From contig JBBRVU010000004.1 of NCBI GenBank assembly GCA_038246575.1, forward strand, positions 10,060 through 74,059: a stretch of DNA of 64,000 bases. The letters are read 5' to 3'. The stretch's first letter is position 1. Every line of letters begins with the position of its first letter. The translations under genes and the position numbers were made by a program. Under the pieces are notes generated by a model. It was given only the letters and a program-made list of their open reading frames with translations. It ran no database searches and was not told where the DNA came from. The DNA comes from JACCUZ01 sp038246575 (lineage in GTDB: Bacteria > Actinomycetota > Actinomycetes > JACCUZ01). Below are positions 52,362 through 60,303 of the stretch, one piece after another.

Positions 52362-53284
52362 CGATCGCACCGGACGGCCGCAAGCTGCTGCGCCTCGAGG
52401 TCCGCAACAGCGAGACGCCGATCGAGAAGAAGCCGTCCTGGATCAGGACGCGGGCGAACATGGGCCCGGAGTACACCGAGCTGAAGTCGCTGGTGAAGCG
52501 CGAGGGCCTGCACACGGTGTGCGAGGCGGCCGGCTGCCCCAACATCTTCGAGTGCTGGGAGGACCGCGAGGCCACCTTCCTCATCGGCGGCGACCAGTGC
52601 ACCCGGCGCTGCGACTTCTGCCAGATCGACACCGGCAAGCCCGAGCCGCTCGACCGTGACGAGCCGCGCCGGGTCGCCGAGTCGGTGCAGGCGATGGGGC
52701 TGCGCTACGCCACCATCACCGGCGTCGCCCGCGACGACCTGCCCGACGGCGGCGCATGGCTCTACGCCGAGGCGGTGCGCCAGATCCACGCGCTGAACCC
52801 GGGCGCCGGCGTCGAGAACCTCATCCCCGACTTCAACGGCAAGCCCGACCTGCTGCGCGAGGTGTTCGAGTCGCGACCCGAGGTCCTGGCGCACAACGTC
52901 GAGACCGTGCCGCGCATATTCAAGCGCATCCGGCCGGCGTTCACCTACGGGCGGTCGCTGGACGTGATCACCCAGGCCCGTGGCTTCGGGCTGGTGACGA
53001 AGTCGAACCTCATCCTGGGGATGGGCGAGGAGCGGTCGGAGGTGAGCCAGGCGCTGCGCGACCTGCACGCCGCGGGCTGCGAGCTGATCACCATCACGCA
53101 GTACCTCCGCCCGTCGGCGCGGCACCACCCGGTCACCCGGTGGGTCAAGCCGGAGGAGTTCGTCGAGCTGCAGGCCGAGGCGGAGCAGGTCGGCTTCGCC
53201 GGCGTCCTGTCCGGGCCGCTGGTGCGCTCGTCGTACCGCGCCGGCCGGCTCTACCAGCAGGCGATCAAGACGCGCGATCCCTAG
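52358..53284 (+). CDS. lipA: Lipoyl synthase
   Basis: This 308-residue radical SAM enzyme inserts sulfur into octanoyl groups on lipoyl domains. The auxiliary cluster motif Cys55-Cys60-Cys66 (HTVCEAAGCPNIFECW) and the radical SAM motif Cys81-Cys85-Cys88 (CTRRCDFCQI) are both present, as is the C-terminal serine motif VRSSYRAG. The length is normal. Its very high GC and strong codon bias differ from its neighbours. LipA is usually found beside lipB; here it is coupled to an SDR gene and lies opposite a lipoyl-dependent complex, so it is probably a dedicated second copy. Its TAG stop overlaps the TAG stop of the convergent gntR gene. Confidence 0.95.
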   Translation: MTIAPDGRKLLRLEVRNSETPIEKKPSWIRTRANMGPEYTELKSLVKREGLHTVCEAAGCPNIFECWEDREATFLIGGDQCTRRCDFCQIDTGKPEPLDRDEPRRVAESVQAMGLRYATITGVARDDLPDGGAWLYAEAVRQIHALNPGAGVENLIPDFNGKPDLLREVFESRPEVLAHNVETVPRIFKRIRPAFTYGRSLDVITQARGFGLVTKSNLILGMGEERSEVSQALRDLHAAGCELITITQYLRPSARHHPVTRWVKPEEFVELQAEAEQVGFAGVLSGPLVRSSYRAGRLYQQAIKTRDP

Positions 53285-53997
53285 GAGACGGCCCTCTTGC
53301 GCTGCGCGGTCAGCAGCCGGTGGACCGCCCGGCCGGTCTCCTCGATGTGGAGCGTAGAGACCGCCTGCGCCTTGTCGGCGTCCTGCTTCTTGATGGCCGC
53401 CAGCAGCTGCTTGTGAGTCTGGACCCAGTTGCGCCCGAGGTCGTCAGCGACCGTCGCGAAGTAGAACCGGGCCCGCTTCTCCAAGCTTGCTAGCGTCGAT
53501 TCCAGTACCGAGTTGTGAGCGGCCCGGCGGACGGTGGCGTAGAAGCGCTCGCTGAGGTCGGACAGCGCGGCGTCGTCGTCCCTCTCGACGGCCTGGCGGC
53601 TCAGCTCGACAATGCTGGTCAGCTCCGCGAGATCCTCGGTGGTACGGCGTTCCGCGGCCCGGTGCGCAACGTGCCCCTCAAGCACCGTTCGGACATCGAA
53701 CAAGGCGGTGAGCTCCTCCTCCGAGCGCTCAGATACGTACACCCCGTACCTGGGCCTTATGGTCACCCAACCCGCTGCCTCCAGCGAACGGAGCGCTTCA
53801 CGTACCGGAATCCGACTCACCCCGTAGTGGGTTGCCAACGCCTCAGCCCGCAACCGCTCGCCGGGCTCCAAGACGCCACTGATGATGGCTTCCTCGAGAA
53901 TGTTGCTGATCTGCGTCGGAAGGTCGGTGCCTCCCAGCGACTGTGGGAGCCCGGGCACGGACGCCGCGGGGTCGGGCTTGGCCTGACGAACTGCCAT
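53281..53997 (-). CDS. GntR/FadR-type transcriptional regulator with FCD domain
   Basis: This 238-residue regulator has an N-terminal winged helix (about residues 25-90: GERLRAEALATHYGVSRIPV then REALRSLEAAGWVTIRP) and a helical FCD ligand-binding domain (about 100-225: LFDVRTVLEGHVAHRAAERR). The FCD His/Asp pattern suggests that a carboxylic-acid ligand bound through a metal controls DNA release. The ATG at 53997 follows GGGGGAACC. It lies among the genes whose intergenic regions share a GTATAC motif, and one copy is 70 bases upstream of its own start, so it likely represses itself and the cluster. Confidence 0.9.
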   Translation of the reverse strand: MAVRQAKPDPAASVPGLPQSLGGTDLPTQISNILEEAIISGVLEPGERLRAEALATHYGVSRIPVREALRSLEAAGWVTIRPRYGVYVSERSEEELTALFDVRTVLEGHVAHRAAERRTTEDLAELTSIVELSRQAVERDDDAALSDLSERFYATVRRAAHNSVLESTLASLEKRARFYFATVADDLGRNWVQTHKQLLAAIKKQDADKAQAVSTLHIEETGRAVHRLLTAQRKRAVS

Positions 53998-54064
53998 GGT
54001 TCCCCCAGGGGTTGCGGACAAGGCCGTCGGGCGCGTGGACCGTGGCGATTGCAGTGGATGTTTC

Positions 54065-54082
54065 GCATACACTATACAGAAC
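54065..54082. promoter_or_regulatory. Putative GntR operator, site 4
   Basis: GCATACACTATACAGAAC lies between gntR and the metallo-beta-lactamase-fold gene. ACTATACAGAAC differs by one base from the AGTATACAGAA of site 6. Two TATAC-like half-sites are spaced eight bases apart. Confidence 0.45.
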
Positions 54083-54217
54083 GACTATCAATGCGAGGGA
54101 CGTTCCGCCGTCATGGCGGCCTCGCACTCCGGCGACCGAGGTCGACGATCCGAGGAGCGCGTCCATGCCTACTGACACAGGACCAGGGAGCGTCGCTCAG
54201 CGCGACAGGGCCTCAGC

Positions 54218-55039
54218 ATGACGGACGTTCCGGGTGCGGTCCGCACCCCCCGAGCGGAGCCTCGCGCGATGCACTGCCTGAGTTTTGGCTACGAGCCGAT
54301 ACCCGAGAGCGTGTCAGTCCGGGGAGGAAGCCCCGACACGTTTCTACTCGAACCTGTGACAGGTGCCGCAATTGTCTATGACGAGGGCTGGGTGTTGATT
54401 GACACCGGTTTCAACGTCGAGACGGTGCGGGACCCGGCACGGCGACGCGCTCACTACAACTACGACAGTTACACCGCCATCGTGCCGCCGGGTGACCCGC
54501 TGGTCGACCAGATGGCGATCCTCGGCTTGCGATGGGACAACTTGCTCTTCGCGGCGATCAGCCATCTCCATTGCGACCACTCGGGAGGCATTCACCACCT
54601 GGCAGGCGGTCCACCCGTCGTGATCCAGGAGCGGGAGCTGGACTTCGGCTTGTCGGAGGCCGGACTCGAACACGCCTACTTCCGGGACGACTACGACGTC
54701 GAAGGGGTGCGCTGGCAGCTCATCGACGGAGCCGCCGAGCTGGCGCCGGGCCTGCACGCGATTCCGACCTTCGGCCACACCCCGGGCCACACGTCCTTCC
54801 AGGTGACCCTCCCGGAGGCCGGGACCGTGGTCCTCGCTTGTGACGCGGCGGACCTGCGCGAGAACATTGATCGACCGATCGCCTGCGGCACCACCACGCA
54901 TCCCGATCTGGAGCCTGCCGCACAGCAGGCAGCGGAACTACTGAACGGCTTGGATGCCCGTGAGGGCTGGTCGGTGTGGCCGGGTCACGACCCGTCGTTC
55001 TGGGCGACTCGGCGCCGGCCGCCGAACGTGTATCGGTGA
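54218..55039 (+). CDS. Metallo-beta-lactamase-fold hydrolase, lactonase-like
   Basis: This 273-residue protein has the metal motif AAISHLHCDHSGGIHHLAG (HxHxDH), followed by PTFGHTPGHTSFQVTLP, VVLACDAADLREN and VWPGHDPSFW. These fit the AiiA/AttM-type N-acyl homoserine lactonase branch, although other esters or lactones are possible. An alternative start at 54269 (MHCLSFGYEP) has a better-spaced GGAG and fits the family better. The gene is intact, unlike its relative at 45845-46664. It follows gntR in the divergent direction and shares operator site 4. Confidence 0.82.
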   Translation: MTDVPGAVRTPRAEPRAMHCLSFGYEPIPESVSVRGGSPDTFLLEPVTGAAIVYDEGWVLIDTGFNVETVRDPARRRAHYNYDSYTAIVPPGDPLVDQMAILGLRWDNLLFAAISHLHCDHSGGIHHLAGGPPVVIQERELDFGLSEAGLEHAYFRDDYDVEGVRWQLIDGAAELAPGLHAIPTFGHTPGHTSFQVTLPEAGTVVLACDAADLRENIDRPIACGTTTHPDLEPAAQQAAELLNGLDAREGWSVWPGHDPSFWATRRRPPNVYR

Positions 55040-55101
55040 GGCGACTCAGGTCCGGAGGCTGATTGCGTCGGTAGGCGCGGCCCGTTGACGCGCTGGGAAA
55101 G

Positions 55102-55117
55102 ACTAAATACATTATCC
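55102..55117. promoter_or_regulatory. Weak AT-rich motif upstream of xylose isomerase gene
   Basis: ACTAAATACATTATCC resembles the GTATAC sites only loosely. It may be a -10 region or a degenerate operator for the gene at 55142. Confidence 0.25.
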
Positions 55118-55141
55118 AACATGACCGCTCGAGGCAATCCG

Positions 55142-56341
55142 ATGAGGCAACCCCCAGATGCGGCGCCCACGGCGTCGGACAAGTTCACCTTCGGCCTCTG
55201 GACGGTGGGCTGGCAGGCTCGCGACCCCTTCGGTGACGCCACCCGGGCGCCGATCGACCCGGTCGAGACCGTGCACCAGCTGGCCGGCATGGGTGCCTAC
55301 GGCGTGACGTTCCACGACGAGGACCTGATCCCGTTCGGCAGCGACGACACGTCCCGCGACGAGCACATCAAGCGGTTCCGCGCGGCGCTGGACGAGACCG
55401 GGCTGGCGGTGCCGATGGTCACCACGAACCTGTTCACCCACCCGGTGTTCAAGGACGGCGGCTTCACCAGCAACGACCGGTCGATCCGCCGCTACGCGCT
55501 ACGCAAGGTGATGCGCAACATGGACCTCGCCGCGGAGCTGGGCGCCGAGACCTACGTGTTCTGGGGTGGTCGCGAGGGTTCGGAGACCGACGCGGCCAAG
55601 GACGTGCGGGCGGCGCTGGACCGCTACCGCGAGGGCCTCGACCTGCTCGCGCAGTACAGCATCGACCGGGGCTACCGGCTGCGTTTCGCGGTCGAGCCCA
55701 AGCCCAACGAGCCGCGCGGCGACATCCTGCTGCCGACGGTCGGCCACGCGCTGGCGTTCATCTCCACCCTCGAGCACGCCGACATGGTCGGGGTGAACCC
55801 CGAGGTGGGCCACGAGCAGATGTCGAACCTCAACTTCGTGCACGCCATCTCGCAGGCGCTGTGGCAGGGCAAGCTCTTCCACATCGACCTCAACGGCCAG
55901 CACGGGCCGAAGTTCGACCAGGACCTCGTGTTCGGACACGGCGACCTGCTCAGCGCCTTCTTCCTGGTCGACCTGCTGGAGAACGGCGGCCCGGCCGGCG
56001 CGCCGGCGTACGACGGGCCGCGGCACTTCGACTACAAGCCGATGCGCACAGAGGACCTCGACGGCGTCTGGGCCTCGGCGGCGGCCAACATGCGCACCTA
56101 CCTGCTGCTCAAGGAGCGTGCGAAGGCCTTCCGGGCCGACCCCGAGGTGCAGGCGGCGCTGGAGGCGTCGAAGGTCGCCGAGCTGTCGGAGCCGACGCTG
56201 GCCGCGGGGGAGTCCTACGACGACCTGCTGGCCGACGCCTCGGCGTACGAGACATTCGACGCCGACGCGGTGGCCTCCCGCGGCTACGGCTTCGGCCGGC
56301 TCGACCAGCTCGCCGTCGAGCACGTCCTGGGCGCCCGCTGA
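55142..56341 (+). CDS. xylA: Xylose isomerase
   Basis: This 399-residue enzyme interconverts D-xylose and D-xylulose with two divalent metals. FTFGLWTVGWQARDPFGDAT is the typical actinobacterial N-terminus; VTFHDEDLIPFG holds the active-site His58, FAVEPKPNEPRGD holds Glu185 and Lys187, and HIDLNGQHGPKFDQD holds further metal ligands. I prefer ATG 55142 (GAGG eight bases upstream), which fits known XylA proteins; an ATG at 55121 is in frame. It is followed by an alpha-xylosidase gene and a sugar importer. Very high GC, similar to lipA, suggests strong expression. Confidence 0.95.
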   Translation: MRQPPDAAPTASDKFTFGLWTVGWQARDPFGDATRAPIDPVETVHQLAGMGAYGVTFHDEDLIPFGSDDTSRDEHIKRFRAALDETGLAVPMVTTNLFTHPVFKDGGFTSNDRSIRRYALRKVMRNMDLAAELGAETYVFWGGREGSETDAAKDVRAALDRYREGLDLLAQYSIDRGYRLRFAVEPKPNEPRGDILLPTVGHALAFISTLEHADMVGVNPEVGHEQMSNLNFVHAISQALWQGKLFHIDLNGQHGPKFDQDLVFGHGDLLSAFFLVDLLENGGPAGAPAYDGPRHFDYKPMRTEDLDGVWASAAANMRTYLLLKERAKAFRADPEVQAALEASKVAELSEPTLAAGESYDDLLADASAYETFDADAVASRGYGFGRLDQLAVEHVLGAR

Positions 56342-56445
56342 GCGGCTCCATCCGCCGGCACCGGCTGTCCCGACCGCGTTGAGCGTCCGGCCGGGATCAG
56401 GGTCCTCTCGCTCGGCCCCGCCTCAGCCACTCGATCGAGGAGCCC

Positions 56446-58851
56446 ATGACAGACACCCACGTGCTGGTGCCGTTTCTCGGCCGTCCCACTCCGGTCGAAC
56501 TGGTGGCCCGCCTGGACCGGCTGGAGGTCCAAGGCTCAAGCGTCGTGATGACGTGTGGGACCGAACGCCACGAGCCAGAGCTGCAGGACTACTACGGCAC
56601 CGTCTGCGAGACCGTGTTCAAGTGGCCGGAGGTGGGGCGCCCCGCCACGGTGCGGGCTGACTTCTGGGCCCCGAACGTGGTCCGCCTGCGTTACGCGCCG
56701 GGGGCGTCAGTCCCGCAGACCCCGGTTCCGCCGCTGGTCGGCGGGACCGGCGCGATCAGCCCGATGGTGGTCGGCAGCCCGGAGGCATCGGTCGACCTTG
56801 AGGTCCACGAGGACGTCGACCGCGTGACCGTGCGGACGTCAGCCATGGAGCTGACGATCGAGCGCGAACCGTGGCGCCTGGTGCTCCGCGACCTGGACGC
56901 CAAGGTGCTGTGGTCGACCAGGCCCACCGACATCGAGGGGCTACGCAGGCCGCGCAACCAGTGGAACCCGCCCGAGCAACGGTGGATCTTCCTGCACCGT
57001 TACGCATACCCGCTCGGCTGCACCGTCGACGGCGATCGTCGCGCGGCTTTCGCGTCCTTCGACCTGCGTCACGACGAGCACGTCGTCGGGTTCGGAGAGT
57101 CCTTCGGGCGGCTCGACAAGATCGGCAGTACGCAGATGCTGTGGCTGCAGGAGGCCTTCGGCAACTCCAGCCCGGCCTCGTACAAGCAGGTGCCCTTCTA
57201 CCTGTCCAACCATGGGCATGCTGTGTTTGTCCACACCTCGAACGCGGTGCGGTACGACGTCGGTTCGCGGGAGCACTCAGCGATCTCGGTCACCGTCGAG
57301 GACACCGAGGCGCTGGACTGGTTCGTGCTCGCCGGTCCGCCAGGCAAGGTCCTGGCCGGCTACACCGCCTTGACGGGTGAGCCGGTGGTTCCGCCGCCGT
57401 GGTCGTTCGGTTTCTGGCTCGGACGGATCACCTACAGCAGCCAGGCGGAGGTCGAGCGCGCTGCCGCGGAGCTTCGGCAGCGGCGGATCCCCAGCGATGT
57501 GATCCATATCGACACCGGCTGGTTCGCCAAGGACTACACCTGCGACCTCACCTTCTCGCCGGAGAGGTTTCCCGACCCCGCCGCTATGACCGCCCGGCTG
57601 CGCGCCCAGGGGTTCCGCGTCTGCCTGTGGCAGTGGCCCAACTACAACGTGGCAAGCCCGCTGTTCGACGAAGGCGTGGCCGGCGGGCACCTGGCCAAGC
57701 GGAGCAGCGGACACACCTACACCTTCGCCGGTGGGTACGGCGAGGACGCGGGGTTCATCGACTTCTCCGAGCCGGCGGCGGTGGCCTGGTACCAGCGCAA
57801 GCTCACGGCCTTGTTCGAGCTGGGTGTCTCCTCGATCAAGGCAGACTACGGCGAGGGTGCGCCGCCGACGGCACGCTATGCCGGGATAGCGCGCGAGTCG
57901 ATGCACAACCTCTACCCGCTGCTCTACCAGGACGCGGTGTGGCAGGCCACCCAGCGGGCCGTGGGCGAAGACGAGGCCGTGCTGTGGGCGCGGGCCGGCT
58001 GGGCCGGGTCGCAACGCTACCCGGTGCACTGGAGCGGCGACGGGGTCGCCCGGTTCGAGGACCTTCCCGGGGTGTTGCGCGGGATGCTGTCCATCGGGCT
58101 GTCCGGCTTCTGCTTCTACAGCCATGACGTCGGTGGCTTCTCGGGCAATCCGAGTCCGGAGCTGTACATCCGCTGGCTCCAGTTGGGCGCCTTCTCCTCG
58201 CACGTCCGCGCCCACGGCTCGCCACCGCGCGAGCCGTGGGCATACGGGCAGCAGGTCGAGGACCTCACCCGGCGCTACCTGGAGCTGCGCTACCGGCTGC
58301 TGCCGTACCTCTGGACCGCTGCGGTCCAGGGAGCGGCCCAGTCGCTTCCGGTGGCCCGACCGCTGCTGCTGGCCCACCCCGACGACCCGACCTGCTGGAC
58401 GGTCGACGACGTCTACCTGTTCGGGCCTGACCTCCTGGTGGCGCCCGTCATGGCCGCGGGAGCCGTCCGTCGCTTTGTTTACCTTCCCGCCGGCCGGTGG
58501 TGGAACTTCTGGACCGGCGTTCCGTGGGAAGGCGGACGTCATGTCGAGGTGGATGCCCCGCTGGATGTGCTCCCCATCTTCGTACGTGACGGGGCTGTCA
58601 TCCCGATGGGCCCAGTTCAGCAGCATGTGGGGGAGACCGCGTGCGATCCACTCGAGCTGCATGTGTGGGGAAAGGCGGGGTCCGGCACCAAGACGGTCCT
58701 CCTCAGCCGGGCCGACCGGGTACAGCTGACGTGGCGGGAGCTGCCGGGGGGCGTCCTCGACATGACTGCGGCAGGAGCGCCGGGTCAGGTCCGGGTGGTG
58801 CACCGGGTTGGCCCGGGCCAGGTGCGCCGATGGTCGCTCACCCAGGAATGA
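56446..58851 (+). CDS. GH31 alpha-xylosidase
   Basis: This 801-residue glycoside hydrolase of family 31 releases xylose from alpha-xylosides such as isoprimeverose from xyloglucan. The nucleophile is Asp467 in SIKADYGEGA and the acid/base is Asp532 in VHWSGDGVA. The 65-residue spacing matches YicI. SFGFWLGRITYSSQAEVE and the KADYGEG form of the nucleophile loop suit alpha-xylosidases rather than alpha-glucosidases. No signal peptide is seen, so it acts inside the cell on imported oligosaccharide. GAGGAG precedes the ATG. It lies 104 bases after xylA. Confidence 0.9.
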   Translation: MTDTHVLVPFLGRPTPVELVARLDRLEVQGSSVVMTCGTERHEPELQDYYGTVCETVFKWPEVGRPATVRADFWAPNVVRLRYAPGASVPQTPVPPLVGGTGAISPMVVGSPEASVDLEVHEDVDRVTVRTSAMELTIEREPWRLVLRDLDAKVLWSTRPTDIEGLRRPRNQWNPPEQRWIFLHRYAYPLGCTVDGDRRAAFASFDLRHDEHVVGFGESFGRLDKIGSTQMLWLQEAFGNSSPASYKQVPFYLSNHGHAVFVHTSNAVRYDVGSREHSAISVTVEDTEALDWFVLAGPPGKVLAGYTALTGEPVVPPPWSFGFWLGRITYSSQAEVERAAAELRQRRIPSDVIHIDTGWFAKDYTCDLTFSPERFPDPAAMTARLRAQGFRVCLWQWPNYNVASPLFDEGVAGGHLAKRSSGHTYTFAGGYGEDAGFIDFSEPAAVAWYQRKLTALFELGVSSIKADYGEGAPPTARYAGIARESMHNLYPLLYQDAVWQATQRAVGEDEAVLWARAGWAGSQRYPVHWSGDGVARFEDLPGVLRGMLSIGLSGFCFYSHDVGGFSGNPSPELYIRWLQLGAFSSHVRAHGSPPREPWAYGQQVEDLTRRYLELRYRLLPYLWTAAVQGAAQSLPVARPLLLAHPDDPTCWTVDDVYLFGPDLLVAPVMAAGAVRRFVYLPAGRWWNFWTGVPWEGGRHVEVDAPLDVLPIFVRDGAVIPMGPVQQHVGETACDPLELHVWGKAGSGTKTVLLSRADRVQLTWRELPGGVLDMTAAGAPGQVRVVHRVGPGQVRRWSLTQE

Positions 58852-58904
58852 AAAATGCTGAGGGTGCCCGCGGGTCACATGATGGACACGGTTTGCAGAA
58901 ACTG

Positions 58905-58933
58905 TTGACGTGACCGTATGTAGTATACAGAAT
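58905..58933 (+). promoter_or_regulatory. Promoter/operator of sugar ABC operon (site 6)
   Basis: TTGACG at 58905-58910 is followed after 17 bases by CAGAAT at 58928-58933, a plausible -35/-10 pair. AGTATACAGAAT (58922-58933) lies across the spacer and -10 and repeats the motif of the GntR sites, so a bound regulator could block RNA polymerase. The first gene starts at 59007. Confidence 0.5.
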
Positions 58934-59006
58934 ATTGCTACTCCCGAACGCTCGGGACGGCCTTCTCCGTGCTGCTACCGCACGGAGACCTAGACCCGGA
59001 GGCGAC

Positions 59007-60260
59007 ATGGCTCGCACCCTTCTCTCTCGTTCCGGCGCCGCCGTACTCGCTGTCGGCCTGGTGTTGGGCGTGGCTGCCTGCGGCGGGGGGCAAGCGAGCC
59101 CCGGAAGTGGAAAGGCCGCCTCCGGGGAACTCAAGGGCACCCTGAGGATCCTTCACTACTACGACGAGGGAGCGGGTGGGCTCACGGCGTTCATCAAGAC
59201 CTGGGAGCAACGCTTCGAGAAGAAGCACCCTAAGGTCGATGTGAAGTTCGAGTATGTGCCCTACGACCAGATGCAGCAGAAGGTCATCTCGGCCGCGGCC
59301 GCCGGGAAGGGCTGGGACCTCATCATGCCCGCCAGCGTCTGGATGCCGGAGATGGTCAAGTCCGGCGCACTGCGACCCATCGATGGGTACTGGAAGCAGT
59401 CGGCCGACCGGACCCAGTTCCCGGACAACACGCAGGGCGCGGGGGTCCTGCAGGGTAAGCGCTATGCCGTGCAGGCCTACACCAACGTCGAGGGCATCTT
59501 CTACAACAAGACCATCCTCGACAAGATCGGCGCCGCCGTGCCGACCAGCCTCGACGAGCTCCAGGCGGCCATGGCCAAGGCTAAGTCCGCGGGTTACAAC
59601 GCCTTCACCACCGCGGCTCCGCCCGGCGCGGGTGGGGAGTTCAACGCCGTCCCGTGGTTGGCCAGCAACGGCTGGACCTACGAGCAGCCGGACGCGGCGG
59701 GCGCCGCCGAGGTGCTGGACCGCCTGCAGACGTGGCGCGACGCCAAGTACTTCTCACCCAACGACGCCTCGGGTTTCGTTGCCGAGAAGAACTTTTCGAC
59801 CGGCAAGTACGCGTTCGCTCAGGGCGGCAACTGGAACCTGGGCAGTTTCAAGACCGACCTCGACTTCACCTGGGGAGCCGCCGTGATCAAGGGGATCGAC
59901 AAGTCCTTGCTCGGCGGAGAGATCATCGCGATGGGCTCCAAGGCGACCAACCCGGACCTGGCCTGGGCCTTCGTCGAGGAGACCTTCCTGTCCAAGCAGG
60001 GTGGCCTGGATGCGGCCGCCGCCGGCTCGATCCCGCTGCGTGCAGACGTGGCCCAAGACCCGATCGTGACCAAGGACCCCAACCTCGCCGCGTTCGCCAC
60101 CATCGCCGGCGGTTCGATCGCCAACCCCATCAACCCCAACACCGGCAAGATCTCCGACGTTGTGGGGGCAGCATGGAACGAGTTCGTCGCCGGCACCATT
60201 GATGCGACCGAGGCCCTGAAGCGCATCGAGCAGGGAGTTCCGCCCCTGATGGGGAGCTGA
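59007..60260 (+). CDS. Sugar ABC transporter substrate-binding lipoprotein
   Basis: This 417-residue lipoprotein has a signal peptide ending in the lipobox GVAAC (Cys25) and a Gly/Ser-rich linker. The type-1 oligosaccharide-binding fold is recognisable in WEQRFEKKHPKVDVKFEY and NVEGIFYNKTILDKIGA. By context it probably binds xylosyl oligosaccharides. GGAGG stands four bases before the ATG; a longer frame starting at 58935 is not needed. No ATPase gene is in this operon, so an MsiK-type shared ATPase is likely. Confidence 0.9.
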   Translation: MARTLLSRSGAAVLAVGLVLGVAACGGGQASPGSGKAASGELKGTLRILHYYDEGAGGLTAFIKTWEQRFEKKHPKVDVKFEYVPYDQMQQKVISAAAAGKGWDLIMPASVWMPEMVKSGALRPIDGYWKQSADRTQFPDNTQGAGVLQGKRYAVQAYTNVEGIFYNKTILDKIGAAVPTSLDELQAAMAKAKSAGYNAFTTAAPPGAGGEFNAVPWLASNGWTYEQPDAAGAAEVLDRLQTWRDAKYFSPNDASGFVAEKNFSTGKYAFAQGGNWNLGSFKTDLDFTWGAAVIKGIDKSLLGGEIIAMGSKATNPDLAWAFVEETFLSKQGGLDAAAAGSIPLRADVAQDPIVTKDPNLAAFATIAGGSIANPINPNTGKISDVVGAAWNEFVAGTIDATEALKRIEQGVPPLMGS

Positions 60261-60303
60261 ACCGGACTCAGTTGCGGCCGAGAACGAATGAGGTGCACCA
60301 GAA

